Source: CAWATZ01 sp963784995 (lineage in GTDB: Bacteria; Planctomycetota; Planctomycetia; Gemmatales; Gemmataceae). Taken from it: a stretch of DNA of 64,000 nt. The DNA lies in the NCBI GenBank assembly GCA_963784995.1, contig CAWATZ010000016.1, positions 248,001 through 312,000 on the forward strand. Direction: 5' to 3'. Shown here one piece after another: positions 48,331 to 58,911 of this stretch (positions within the stretch are counted from its first letter, which is position 1; each line of letters opens with the position of its first letter). The position numbers and the translations under genes are program-made. The notes below the pieces were generated by a model. The model had not been told where the DNA came from and ran no database searches. It was given only the letters and a program-made list of their open reading frames with translations.

Positions 48331-48888
48331 TCAATACTCCTTGATCTCCATGCCAAACTCCGCCATCAGTTTCCGACCGGACTCCGCCATCTGGTCCATC
48401 CAGCATTCGGGGAGCAAATGATCGATTAGGTCCAATAGGTTCCACAGCGAAAACGGATCGAGCAGCAGCCGGCCCAGCTCGATCCGTACTTCCTCGGCGT
48501 CGGGCGTTTGCCAGCCGGATTGGCCGTGCGCTCGCGCTATGGCGACTGTCCCTTCTCTTGCTATGGCTAGGGCGAGATCGGCGGGCAGCTCGCCGAAATG
48601 CCGGAATCCTGGGTTTTCACCCGGTAAGGGAGTCAAGTCATCTTCTCTCCGGTCTCGACGCGCTCTCGGAGTCCGAAAGAAAGCATGAAAGTGTTCTTCC
48701 AGCAAGTCCCGATGCTCGGTGAAGGCATTCCAGTCGAGCAGGACTCGCTCCAGCCAGGCGAGCAGCGGTCCCACGTCCTCGGGTGGCAGCAACGGCTTGC
48801 CTGAAGACTGGGAGTCCGTGAGGATCAGGTTCACCAGACGGTCACGAACGTCGGTAGGCATCTGGGGTGTCGTTGTGGATCGATTCAT
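48331..48888 (-). CDS. Hypothetical protein, 185 residues
   Basis: AAAGGTGA sits before the ATG at 48888. The protein is helical: RDRLVNLILTDSQSSGKPLLP, DVGPLLAWLERVLLDWNAFTEHR, LADLALAIAREGTVAIA-type segments, and a C-terminal LWNLLDLIDHLLPECWMDQM. No known domain is recognised. It directly follows the sigma-like gene (70 bp) and is likely co-transcribed with it. Confidence 0.62.
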   Translation of the reverse strand: MNRSTTTPQMPTDVRDRLVNLILTDSQSSGKPLLPPEDVGPLLAWLERVLLDWNAFTEHRDLLEEHFHAFFRTPRARRDRREDDLTPLPGENPGFRHFGELPADLALAIAREGTVAIARAHGQSGWQTPDAEEVRIELGRLLLDPFSLWNLLDLIDHLLPECWMDQMAESGRKLMAEFGMEIKEY

Positions 48889-48958
48889 GGGTTAGTCACC
48901 TTTCGCTCATCTGTCATGGAGAAAAACCGAACTGGAGCCAATACCGGCGACCACGGTA

Positions 48959-49515
48959 TTACGGCCATCCGATCCCCGTTGGAAACTCAGGAAACGGACA
49001 GGCATCGCGGGCATGAGCAGTCGTGAGCGCCGCCAAGAGTGCCCCGTAGGCTTGCCGGGCCATGCGGCGTGCATCCGCAGGAGAGATTCCTCCCAGGGCC
49101 TCAGCAAGTTGCCGATCCGTCAGTTGATCGACGTAAAGCCACAGGAGCAACCGGCGGCGTTCCAGGGCCTGCTGCGCTTGCTCCGTCGCGGAGATCGCCC
49201 GATCCTCCGGTAAGGACGGTAACCGATCCAGACAAACCCGGACGAACCGCAGGTCGAAAACCAGCCGCAGAGCCTCACGCCAGCAGCTGGCAATGAACCA
49301 GTTGGCATACTCCTTCCTGCTCAGAAAATAATCCGGAAAGTCCCGGCGTTCTCGGGCCAAGGCGACGACCCGGGAGACTGCCTCCGAGACGACCTGTTGC
49401 ACGTGCGGCTTGAGGATGACATATTCTTGCAAACGCAAGCTCGTTCGATCCTCAGCGACCTGAACGGTAGCCGGGGTCCATTGCGGGAACGTTGCTGGCC
49501 AGCGGCGCCATTCAT
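48959..49515 (-). CDS. Sigma region-4-like regulator, start unresolved
   Basis: The confident part begins at RLQEYVILKPHVQQVVSEAV (near 49440) and runs to the stop codon at 48959. LLLWLYVDQLTDRQLAEALGG followed by DARRMARQAYGALLAAL resembles sigma-70 region 4 or another helix-turn-helix. The upstream end is unclear. GGGAGG with ATG 49515 and 49511 lies in other frames, so a frameshift near 49450 is likely. Longer in-frame reading enters the 3' end of the HerA gene and is rejected. Role: probably transcription control, inferred only. Confidence 0.5.
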
Positions 49516-49598
49516 GGATTCGTTTCCTCCCTGTGCCAATGCAACCATCGGGGACTGAAGGAGATAATGCGCTGCCACGCCGATTGTTTCTCCACACC

Positions 49599-52039
49599 TC
49601 ATCGCCACGCTGGCACCGCTTGCACGTTCCCGGCCGCATCCTTACTCCTTGCATACGGCACCCATGCAATCCCGAAGTGCGTCACCCGCACATCGACCTT
49701 GCGCGGCTTCACCTGGATCGGCTTCGCCTCATCGCCGATTTGCTTCCACTTCTCCCGGATCTCTGCCTTCTTGACCTGGTAGTCGGTCGTCAGCTTGCGC
49801 ACCTTCGGGTCATCGCTGTCGCTGGCAGGAGCAGACTTGCTTGGATAAGCCGAAAAGCCAGCCGATTCCCCAGCCGCCACTGCTCTGCTGCACCGGAGCC
49901 CTATCATCCGGAAGAGTTGAGTCGAGAGCAGCGAACCTGGGTCTGAACTTGACTTTCTCCATCTCCAGAGCCTGCTGGGCAGCGGCACTGCGCGCCTGCC
50001 CGGCACCGCTCCTGGAACGACTCCAGACTCTCGCCAGGTTCGCTGATCAACTCCAGCGTCCGATTCTCGAACAGCGAGAGCTTCTGTGTGCTGTAGAGAT
50101 ACTCACCAAAGGCTTTTTCCAGGGACCTTGAGCTTTTGGCCCGGTGTCGAGCGATTCCGGCACGTTGTCCCTGCGCACGCCGGTGCCGCCTTGCCGTCCA
50201 ATCTACCGCCGATCGAGCTCCGCGCGATCCCAATCTAGCGGCATCCCGGTCTCCAGGAGCGCTTGGCAATCAGGCGGATCGGCAGCGGATGCTCGATTCC
50301 CTTGCGTTTGTCCACCACGAAGGCCACCTCCGCGAAACCGAGGACCATCGGTTGATACTCGATCTCCATTCCGGCTTGCGGCGTCTTGATCGGCAGGAAA
50401 AACTGGTGGAACGTCGGGTGGCAGCACCGGCGGGGGGATGTTGGCCGATTGCCTTCAAGGCGGAGACTCGCGGCCGCAGGACCTTTGCTGCAGCTTCTCG
50501 CGGAACGTCTTGTCCTGGAGGCGGAGGGCGTTGTTGGCCCACGGCAGCTTGCCGCAGGTCGGGCAGCGGTCACCGACCTCCGCCGGCAGCTCCGTGGCAG
50601 TGCGTGCAGAGCGGAATTGCCATCGGAGCCGAGCCGTTCTTCAGCGGCTCCATCAGCAGGCCCACCTGGTCGCGCGTCATCGGGCCGCGCAGGAACGACA
50701 GCGCCCAGCGGCTCTGGAACAGCAACGGCGTCTGGCCGATGGATGTCGTGCAGCAGGAAGATGCGATTGCCCAGCGACGAGATGACCGTCTCCAGATAAG
50801 CCCGATCCGTCAGCGTGCCGTGCTCGGCGGCCACGCTCTCCAGGCCCTCGAGCAGCCGGGCCTTGTCGCGCTCGGTCTGCAGCTTGCCGACGAACCAGGT
50901 GCCGGCGTTGGACAGGGCCTTGTAATCCAGATCGACCGGGTTCTGCGTCGCCAGCAGCACGCCGACGCCGAAGGCCCGGGCCTGCTTCAGCAGCGTCATC
51001 AGCGGCTGCTTGCTCGGCGGGTTGGCCGGGTGCGGCGGCAGGTAGCCGAAGACCTCGTCGAAGTAGAGGATGGCACGCAGGTTGCTCGTGCCCGGCTGCT
51101 TGCGCGTCCAGCTCAGCACCTCTTCCAGCAGCAGCGTCATGAAGAACATCCGCTGCGTGTCGTCCAGATGGGCGATGTAGAAGATCAGCTGCTGCGGCTT
51201 GCCGGCGCGGTAGAGCATGCTCGCCAGGTCGAGCGGCTCGCCCGTCGTCCAGGTCGAGAAGCTCGGCGCGGCCAGCACGTTGTTCAGCAGCGAGGCGAAC
51301 TTGAGCCGCTCCTTCTCGGGGAAGAACGTCTCCAGGTTGAAGGCGCCGACCGTGCGATCGGCGGGTTCTGGATCTGCTGGATCAGGTCCGGGCAGGTCGA
51401 GGTCCTTGCTCGGCCTGTCCAGGCAGTGCAGCAGCAGTTGGGCGATGAGGATGTGTTCGCGCGACTGCACGGGATCGCTGGCGATGCCGGTCAGGCCGAG
51501 CAGGGCGGTGGCCGTGGCGTCGATCTTCTGGTTCAGGGCCTCGCGCGGCATCTTGCCCTTGGGCGCGGCGAAGGTGCCCAGGATCGACAGCGGCAGGCCG
51601 GCCTCGCTGCCGGGCGTGTAGATGCGCCACTCCGACGAGGCTCGCAGCCGCATGATGCGCTCCGGCGTCTGGGCCGTCTCCGTCCAGACCCTTGCGCCAG
51701 CGGGCCGGCGACCTGCTCGGCGTACTCCGGCACCGTCAGCCCCTTTTGCTGGGCGTCCTCGGGATTGAGCCATTGCTCGAACTTCGCGGCTCGAGGTCGG
51801 GGAACTGCAGGAGCAGGTTGGTCAGGTCGCCCTTGGGGTCGATGATGATGCACGGGATGCCGTCGATGGCCGCCTCTTCGAGGAGGCTGATGCACAGGCC
51901 GGTCTTGCCCGAGCCGGTCATGCCGACGACGACGCCGTGCGTGGTCAGGTCGCGGGCGTCGTACATGACGTACTTGTCGGGCAGGATGGTCTTCCGGTCC
52001 AGGTCGTACTCGCGGCCAAGGTAGAAGCAAGCATGCTCC
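49599..52039 (-). pseudogene. HerA/DUF87-like ATPase half of the kinase fusion, heavily frameshifted
   Basis: A ~800-codon FtsK/HerA-type ATPase. Walker A is GMTGSGKTGL, followed by DGIPCIIIDPKGDLTNLLLQF. The Walker B-like segment is LRAILYFDEVFGYLPP, and the sensor region is GVGVLLATQNPVDLDYKALSNAGTWF. The C-terminal part matches 53578-54300. Breaks occur near 51790, 51690, 51390, 51360, 50745, 50450, 50250 and 50130 and perhaps elsewhere. It reads in the same frame as the upstream kinase C-terminus with no stop and no ATG or GTG between, so the ATPase was fused to the kinase. The last residues GIAWVPYAR...AVPAWR equal those of the second copy. It is either a decayed gene or mis-assembled between two near-identical repeats. 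Confidence 0.65.
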
Positions 52040-53486
52040 AAGTTGACGGTGTCGGAGTATGTGTCTTTGCCACCATCTTTCTTGCCGCCTTGAGTGAGGT
52101 CGCCTGGTGGTGATTCTTGTTGGTGGGTTGGTCCTTCGAGCCCTGATTCTGGCCCAGCGATTTTGTTCTTCAAGAGAGAATCAATGTGTTCAGCGACGAT
52201 CTGAGCATCGGGAAATCGACGTTCTCGGCCGGACACACACTGCTTGATGACTCGGACGGTTTCCGCATCCACGCCCAGCTTGACGGAGTACCTCATCGAA
52301 GTCAAGGGGGACACCCCGTTGTACGTTGCAGGTCAGCAACTGAAACCAGATCACACCCAGGGCATGTACATCGTCCCGCGGGTCGGGTGTTGAACCATCC
52401 GCCTGTTCAGGTGAAGCGTACAGGGGCGTATGGCTCCCGCGCAGGGTTTGGCTCAGAAGGTCACCCCGGCTCACTCCCCGCGTCGCCTCGGCAATTGACC
52501 TGCGAGATGCGATTCCCCCAATGCCGAAGTCGCCGATCTTCAGGTCGAATCGACCACCCTCCTTGCGAACCACGAAGATGTTTGCCGGTTTCAGGTCACG
52601 GTGGACAATCGGTGGGTCGAGACGGTGTAATGGCCCAATTGTCCTGGCCAGTTTGAGGATCACCCGAGATGCCTGTTGCACGCACTTCTCCGGCAGCAAC
52701 CGGTGCCAGTCGTGCATCAACCCGCACAAATCGCCGCCGTTGATGAACTCGTAGGCCAGGCATGGCGGATCACTATCCAGGTAAACGCTCTTGAGTTCGA
52801 CAATCCCGGGGTTGGCGACACTGAGACTTTATCCGATCCATCAGCTTGGCTTCATGTCTCAAGAAACGGACAGCCTCCGGGTCAAGGCAGAACTTCAGCG
52901 CCAGCGGCGGTTTGCTGGGCTGGGAAGCATGTTCTGCCTTCCAGACTTCAGCGAAGCCGCCGACCCCAAGCAGGTCGGTCAACACCAAACCACCTGCTAC
53001 CCGGTCTCCCGGCCGGAATCGAGGTGGTCGTTGGGGCAAGATACGGACGAACTCCTCCGGTTTCTTGATCGAGAAGTTCCGGGGCAGGCTCCGGCCTGTC
53101 GGATCGGCAGGTCTTCTCAAGGAAGAGCGGATCGAGCCAGGCACCTGTTCCAGGTAGGCGGCAAGATTTGTCTCGACATCCGGCTGAGCCAGTTGAGCGG
53201 CTACTTCAGGAGACGCCGTCGCTCGGATTTCGACCAGGGTCTGTCGGACCTCGTCCTTGACCTCATCCTGGGTAGCCTGGGCTGCTGCCTCGATTTGACC
53301 GAGATCCTCCTGGCCCTGACAGCGTTGTCGGAAGCGATCGCAGCACATCAACTGCAATATCGTAGAGACGTTCTCCGAAAGGGATTAGCCCGATCAGACA
53401 CTTCGGACCTTGGGCGACAACCGCCTCACCGATACAGCGGAGTAGAAGGCTGAACTCTGCGCATGGTTGACTTCGGCAGTCTGCAA
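52040..53486 (-). CDS. Ser/Thr protein kinase half of the kinase-HerA fusion, frameshifted
   Basis: The N-terminal ~130 residues are helical (LLRCIGEAVVAQGPKCLIGL, IPFGERLYDIAVDVL, LGQIEAAAQATQDEVKDEV), with the planctomycete motif YLEQVPGSIRSSLRRPADPTG. The kinase core has GVGGFAEVWKAEH, LALKF, HRDLKPANIF, GDFGIGG and SPEQADG. Shifts lie near 53350, 52822 and 52280; the other frames restore PGIVELKSVYLDSDPPCLAYEF and LGVDAETVRVIKQCVSG. The start is not certain: TTG 53486 is used as an estimate. It lies ~90 bp after the end of the second HerA copy. A linker (GPTHQQESPPGDLTQGG) leads into the ATPase. Confidence 0.7.
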
Positions 53487-53577
53487 TGAGTATCCGTTGC
53501 TTTATAGTCTAACCAGGAAGCTGGGTGGACGCCAACAGAAAGCGGAGAGTGAATCCATTCGGTTCGGGTGCGATCTG

Positions 53578-56060
53578 TTATCGCCACGCCGGCACGGTCT
53601 GCACGTTCCCGGCCGCATCCTTCCTGCCGCACGTACGGCACCCACGCAATTCCGAAGTGCGTCACGCGCACATCGACCTTGCGCGGCTTGATCTGGATCG
53701 GCGTCGCCTCCTCGCCGACGCGCTTCCACTTCTCCATGATCTCCGCCTTCTTGGCCTGGTAGTCGGCCGTCAGCTTGCGCACCTTCGGGTCATCGTTGCT
53801 GCTGACGCTGGCGGGCGCGGGCTTGCTGGACGAGCCGAACAGCCAGCCGATGCCCCAGCCGCCGCTGCTCTGCTGCACCGGCGGCGTGTCGTCGGGCAGG
53901 CGGGCATCGAGGGCCTCGAACTTCGGCTTGAACTTGATCTTCTCCATCTCCACGCCCTGCTGGGCCGCGACTGCGGCCCCGGCCCGGCAGCGCTCCTGGA
54001 ACTTCTCCAGGCTCTCGCCCGGGTCGCTGACCAGCTCCAGCGTCCGGTTCTCGTACAGCGATAGCTTCTGGGTGCTGTAGAGATGCTCGCCGAAGGCCTT
54101 TTCCAGCAGCCTTGAGCTTCTTGCCCGTGTCCAGCGATTCGGGCACGTTCCCCCAGCGCACCGCCGGCGCCGCCCTGCCGTCCAGCTGGCCGCTGACGGG
54201 CTCCGCACGCTCCCAGTCTACCGGCATCCCGATCCCCGGAGCGGTGGCGATCAGCCGGATCGGCAGCGGATGCTCGACTTCCCTTCCGCTTGTCCAGCAC
54301 GAAGGCCACCTCCGCGAAACCGAGGACCATCGGCTGATACTCGATCTCCATGCCGGCTTGCGGCGTCTTGATCGGCAGATAGAACTGGTTGACGTCAGGC
54401 GGCAGCACTGGCGGGTGGACGCTGGTCGCTGCCGCTGCCGCCTTGAAGGCCGGAATCGCGGCCGAGGACCGTTGCTGCAGTTTCTCGCGGAACGCCTTGT
54501 CCTGAAGGCGGAGGGCGTTGTTGGCCCACGGCATCTTGCCGCAGGTCGGGCAGCGGTCGCCGACGTCAGCGTGCAGCTCGGCATGGCAGCTGGTGCAGAG
54601 GGGAATGGCCATCGGGGCCGCCGTCTTCAGCGGCTCCATCAGCGTGCCCACCTGCTCGCGCGTCATCGGACCACGCAGGAACGACAGCGCCCAGCGGCTC
54701 TGGAACAGGATCGGTTTCTGCCGGTGGATGTCGTGCAGGAGGAAGATCCGATTGCCCAGCGAGGCGATCACCCGCTCCAGGTAATTACGGTCCGTCAGCG
54801 TGCCGTGCTCGGCGGCCACGCTCTCCAGGCCCTCCAGCAGCCGGGCCTTGTCGCGCTCGGTCTGCAGCTTGCCGACGAACCAGGTGCCGGCATTGGACAG
54901 GGCCTTGTAGTCCAGATCGACCGGGTTCTGCGTCGCCAGCAGGACGCCGACGCCGAAGGCGCGGGCCTGTTTCAGCAGGGTCAGCAGCGGCTGCTTGCTC
55001 GGCGGATTGCCCGGGTGCGGCGGCAGATAGCCGTAAACCTCGTCGAAGTAGAGCAGGGCGCGCAGGTTGCTCGTGCCCTGCTGCTTGCGGGTCCAGCTCA
55101 GTACCTCTTCCAGCAGCAGCGTCGTGAAGAACATCCGCTGCGTGTCGTCGAGATGGGCGATGTAGAAGATCAACTGCTGCGGCCGGCCGGAGCGGTAGAG
55201 CATGCTCGACAGGTCAAGCGGTTCGCCCATCGTCCAGGTGGCGAAGCTCGGGGCGGCCAGCACGTTGTTCAGCAGCGAGGCGAACTTGGTCCGTTCCTTT
55301 GCCGGGAAGAACGTCTCCAGGTTGTAGGCACCCACCGTGCGGATCGGCGGGTTCTGGATCTGCTGGATCAGGCCGGGCAGGTCGAGGTCCTTCTTGGCCT
55401 TCCACGAGTTGAGCAGCAGCTGGGCGATGAGGATGTGTTCGCGCGACTGGATCGGGTCGCTGGTGATGCCGCTCAGGCCAAGCAGGGCCGTTGCCGTCGC
55501 GTCGATCTTTTGCGTCAGCGCTTCCAGTGGCATCTTGTCCTTTGGGGCAGCAAACGATCCCAGGATCGACAGCGGCAGGCCGGCCTCGCTGCCTGGCGTG
55601 TAGATGCGATAGTCCGACGAGGCCTTCAGCCGCATGATCCGATCGGGCGTCTGGGCCGTTTCCTCCAGCCCTTTGCGCCAGCGGCCGACATCTGGGCGGC
55701 GTACTCCGGCACGGTCAGCTTCTTCTGCTGGGCGTCGTCGGGATTGACCCATTGCGCGAACTTGCGCGGATCGAGGTCGGGGAATTGCAAGAGCAGGTTG
55801 GTCAGGTCGCCCTTGGGGTCGATGATAATGCAGGGGATGCCGTCGATGGCGGCCTCCTCCAGGATGGCGATGCTCAGGCCGGTCTTGCCGGAGCCGGTCA
55901 TGCCGACGATGACCCCGTGCGTGGTCAGGTCGCGGGCATCGTACATGACGTACTTCTCGGCCTGGAGGGTCTTCTGGTCGAGGTCGTACTCGCGTCCCAG
56001 GTAGAAGCAGGCGGGCAGCTCGATGTCGAAGCCGCCGGGTGCGGAGGGGTTGTCGGCCAC
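53578..56060 (-). CDS. HerA/DUF87-like ATPase, stand-alone copy, frameshifted
   Basis: About 827 codons. MADNPSAPGGFDIELPACFYLGREYDLD leads to Walker A GMTGSGKTGLS. Then come IIDPKGDLTNLLLQFPDLD, the Walker B-like LLYFDEVYGYLPPHPGNPP, and GVGVLLATQNPVDLDYKALS. A zinc-ribbon (CTSCH...CPTCGKMPW) and a helical C-terminus follow. Shifts lie near 55690, 54285, 54112 and 53625; the corrected end is TAA 53580-53578, after TVPAWR. HerA-type ATPases form hexameric rings that move DNA or proteins, and many act with nucleases in repair or phage defence; no nuclease partner is evident here. The copy is closely similar to 49599-52039. It is divergent from the amino-acid permease. Confidence 0.8.
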
Positions 56061-56190
56061 GGGCTCTTGTCTCCTGTGCAGATGTTTCCCTGGCTCATTA
56101 TGGCCGGGCCGTTGCGGTTTGCCAACGGCGGTAGCGCGTTGTCAGACGGCGCCGGACCGGGTAATAGTAGAAGAACGATCGAAATCATTC

Positions 56191-56334
56191 TCCCCTCTCC
56201 CCTTGCGGGAGAGGGGTTGGGGGTGAGGGGTGTATTTGATTTATCGTTTCGCGCTGACCCGGGTGAGCGCGAAACGATAAATCAACGCAATACACCCCTC
56301 ACCCCCAGCCCCTCTCCCGCAAGGGGAGAGGGGA
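56191..56334. repeat. Largest palindrome, between HerA and permease genes
   Basis: Arms of about 65-69 bases (56191-56255 and 56266-56334) with small differences. The outer part is TCCCCTCTCCCCTTGCGGGAG/GGTGAGGGGTG type. The inner part GATTTATCGTTTCGCGCT is unrelated, so the element is nested. The outer wording is common in many unrelated bacteria. It fills half of the 296-bp divergent gap. Confidence 0.9.
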
Positions 56335-56356
56335 GCAATCACCAGGGAGTCAGCGC

Positions 56357-57959
56357 ATGGCCAGCGGCCCCGAAAAGGACGATGCCTTACCCGCCCAGCT
56401 GGGCGTCTGGGACGCCGTCAGCATCATCGTCGGCATCGTCATCGGCGCCGGCATCTTCGAGACGCCGCCGCTGATCTTCCGCAATCTGTCCAGGCCAGCC
56501 GACGTCCTGGTCGTCTGGGTCCTTGCCGGCCTGCTCTGTCTCGTCGGTGCCCTCTGCTATGCCGAACTGGCCACGTCTTATCCCCGGGCCGGCGGCGACT
56601 ACGTCTACCTGACACGGGCCTATGGCCGCTGGCTCGGTTTCCTCTTCGGCTGGACCCAGGTGGCGGTCATCCTCACGGCCAACATCGGCATGATGGCTTA
56701 CGTCTTCGCCGATTACGCCGCCCGAGTGTTCCTCGGTCCCGAACAGTCCCGGACGCATTCCTTCGGCTGGTTCTGGGCCGGCGCGGCCGTCGTGGTCCTG
56801 ACCGCGCTCAACATCCTTGGCCTGCGGGCCGGGAAGCTGACCCAGAACATCCTCACGACCATCAAGGTCGTCGGCCTCTCGGCCATCGTTGTGGTCGGGC
56901 TGACGTGCGTGTCGCCCTCGGCCAGCGAACCTCCAGCCGCCATCAAGGAGATCGGCACGGGCGCCGGCCTGATGGCCGCGGCCGCGGCGGCCCCTTTTCT
57001 CCTCCGGGGTGGCAGCGTGGCCTTCGCCTTGATCCTGGCCTTCTTCACCTACGGCGGCTGGAACGATGCGGCCTACGTCGCGGCCGAGGTCAAGAACGGG
57101 CGGCGCAACATCCCCCGGGCGCTCCTCCTGGGGATCAGCCTCATCATCCTGATCTACGTCCTGGTCAACCTGGCCTACGTCCACAGCCTTGGATTCGCCG
57201 GGGCCCGCAGCTTCGCGTGCCGTGGCCGCCGACGTCCTGGCGGTCCCCCTGGGCCCGGCCGGTGAGCGCCTCATGTCCCTGCTGGTGATGATCTCGGCGC
57301 TGGGGGCGGCCAACGGTCTGATCTTCACCGCGGCCCGTGTCGCGCTCGCCCTGGGCCGGGACCATCCCCTGTTTTCCTGGCTGGGCCGCTGGCACGCCCG
57401 CCGGGCCACGCCCCACGTGGCCCTGATCACCCAGGGCGGCATCGCTCTGGGGCTGATCCTCCTGGTCGGCACACGTTTCGGTCAGGAGTTGATGAATGCC
57501 TTCTTTGGCCGGGTGGGCCTGAAGACCGTCGATTGGCAAAAGGAGGGAGTGCTCCAGGGAGGCTTCGAGACCCTGCTGAAATGCACTGCGCCCATTTTCT
57601 GGCTGTTCTTCCTGCTCACCGGCGTCTCGCTGTTCGTCCTCCGCGAGCAGCAGCGCCACGGCAAGCCGATCGAGCGGCCCTTCTCCGTGCCGTTCTACCC
57701 TTATCTGCCCTTGCTGTTCTGCGCCACCTGCGCTTACATGGTCTACTCAGGGCTCGCCTACGCCGGCTCTCTCGGCTACGTTGGGGCCGTGCTGGTGCTG
57801 GCGGGGTTTCCTCTGTATGAAATCTCGGAGTGGCTTCTGCGCCGGCAGCGGCCCCGGACCTCGGTGGTCCTGGCCGACATGCCTCCGGGCAATCACGAGC
57901 CGCCCGCCGAGGCCATTCAACCGGATGTCCGTTCCTTCACGAGGAGAGACACTCCATGA
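56357..57959 (+). CDS. APC-superfamily amino-acid permease, one frameshift
   Basis: About 533 residues and 12 or more membrane helices. The APC signature VGIVIGAGIFETPP lies in helix 1, followed by CYAELATSYPRAGGDYVYL and FFTYGGWNDAAYVAAEVKN. The frame shifts near 57207, in GCCGGGGCCCGC. The other frame then gives ASRAVAADVLAVPLG and continues through ISALGAANGLIFTAARV to TGA 57959. GGGAG precedes the ATG at 56357. The stop codon overlaps the start of the first methyltransferase gene (ATGA), so the two are coupled. The transported amino acid is unknown. Confidence 0.88.
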
Positions 57960-58810
57960 CCGCGCTGTTCCGTTTGCCCCTGGTCGCCGTGGTCGGGCTC
58001 CTGTTCCTGACCTGGGCCAACCCGCTGCTGGGCCAGGACGCCAAGGAGGCGAAGGCCCCTTGCACGCTGATCATCAAGGTCGCTCCCGACGCCATTCTGG
58101 AAGTCCAGGGCGAACGGACCCGAATGACCGGGGCCGAACGCAAGTTCGTGTCGCCGCCGCTGGACCCCGGCAAGAAGTTCCAGTACACCCTGGTCGCGCG
58201 CTGGGAGCCGAACTCCTACTCCTCCATCGCCCGCACCTACAAGGTAAGCGTCAAGGCCGGCCAGACGATCAACGTGGACATGACCAGACCGAACCCGGAC
58301 ATCGTGGACGACATCCGCGTCATCTTCGTGCCGACCGAGCAGGAAGTGGTCGATGCCATGTGCAAGCTGGCTAAAGTCGGCAAGGAGGACGTCGTCTACG
58401 ACCTCGGCTGCGGCGATGGGAGGATCGTGATCACCGCCGTTAGCAAGGTCGGGGCCAAGAAGGGCGTCGGCGTCGATCTCGATCCGCGGCGCATCCGGGA
58501 GGCAAAGGCCAACGCCCGCGGCGCCAGGGTGCAGGACAGGGTCGAGTTCCGCCAGGGCGACGTCTTCAAGGTGGAGGACCTGGAACAGGCCACCGTGGTC
58601 ATGCTGTACATGAGCGAGGACGTCAACAAGCAGCTGCGGCCGATCTTGCAGGCCAGGCTGAAACCCGGCTCCCGGATCGTGTCGCATCAGTTCAACATGG
58701 GCGACTGGAAGCCGGACAGGACCGAGACCATCGAACTGGATGGGGAGAGTTACGAGATCTTCCTCTGGACCATCAAGGAGAAGGACAAGAAACCGGCGGA
58801 GAAGAAGTGA
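57956..58810 (+). CDS. TIGR03000 domain/SAM-methyltransferase fusion, copy 1
   Basis: A 284-residue protein. An N-terminal signal-like helix (LPLVAVVGLLFLTWANPLLG) is followed by a planctomycete TIGR03000 domain (about 35-110; KFVSPPLDPGKKFQYTLVARW). Then comes a class I methyltransferase fold (motif I, YDLGCGDGR at 148-156; VGVDLDPRRI; FKVEDLEQATVVMLYMSED). The methyltransferase resembles type-11/31 enzymes. Export of such an enzyme would be unusual because S-adenosylmethionine is cytoplasmic. The ATG overlaps the permease stop codon. TGA 58808-58810 starts a palindrome. Confidence 0.82.
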   Translation: MTALFRLPLVAVVGLLFLTWANPLLGQDAKEAKAPCTLIIKVAPDAILEVQGERTRMTGAERKFVSPPLDPGKKFQYTLVARWEPNSYSSIARTYKVSVKAGQTINVDMTRPNPDIVDDIRVIFVPTEQEVVDAMCKLAKVGKEDVVYDLGCGDGRIVITAVSKVGAKKGVGVDLDPRRIREAKANARGARVQDRVEFRQGDVFKVEDLEQATVVMLYMSEDVNKQLRPILQARLKPGSRIVSHQFNMGDWKPDRTETIELDGESYEIFLWTIKEKDKKPAEKK

Positions 58811-58875
58811 CACAAGCCCGAAGCGCCAGCGCCGGGGCATGCTGAACCCGGCGCTGGCGCTTCGGGCTTGTGTTA
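58808..58875. repeat. Palindrome starting at a stop codon (family A)
   Basis: Arms of about 28 bases (ACACAAGCCCGAAGCGCCAG and its complement) around a short loop. The first three bases are the TGA of the first methyltransferase gene. The arms equal those at 28003-28065, 30 kb away. Confidence 0.92.
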
Positions 58876-58911
58876 AACCGCCAGCGCATTCCTCACAAGG
58901 AGAGACACCCC

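Noticed and set aside
50136..51845. 569-codon plus-strand frame opposite the HerA gene
   Set aside because: Antisense shadow: the minus-strand frames contain conserved HerA sequence and the plus frame has no motif. The same holds for the long antisense frames at 10395-11966, 14532-16442, 16102-17748, 40024-43314 and 44205-46151.
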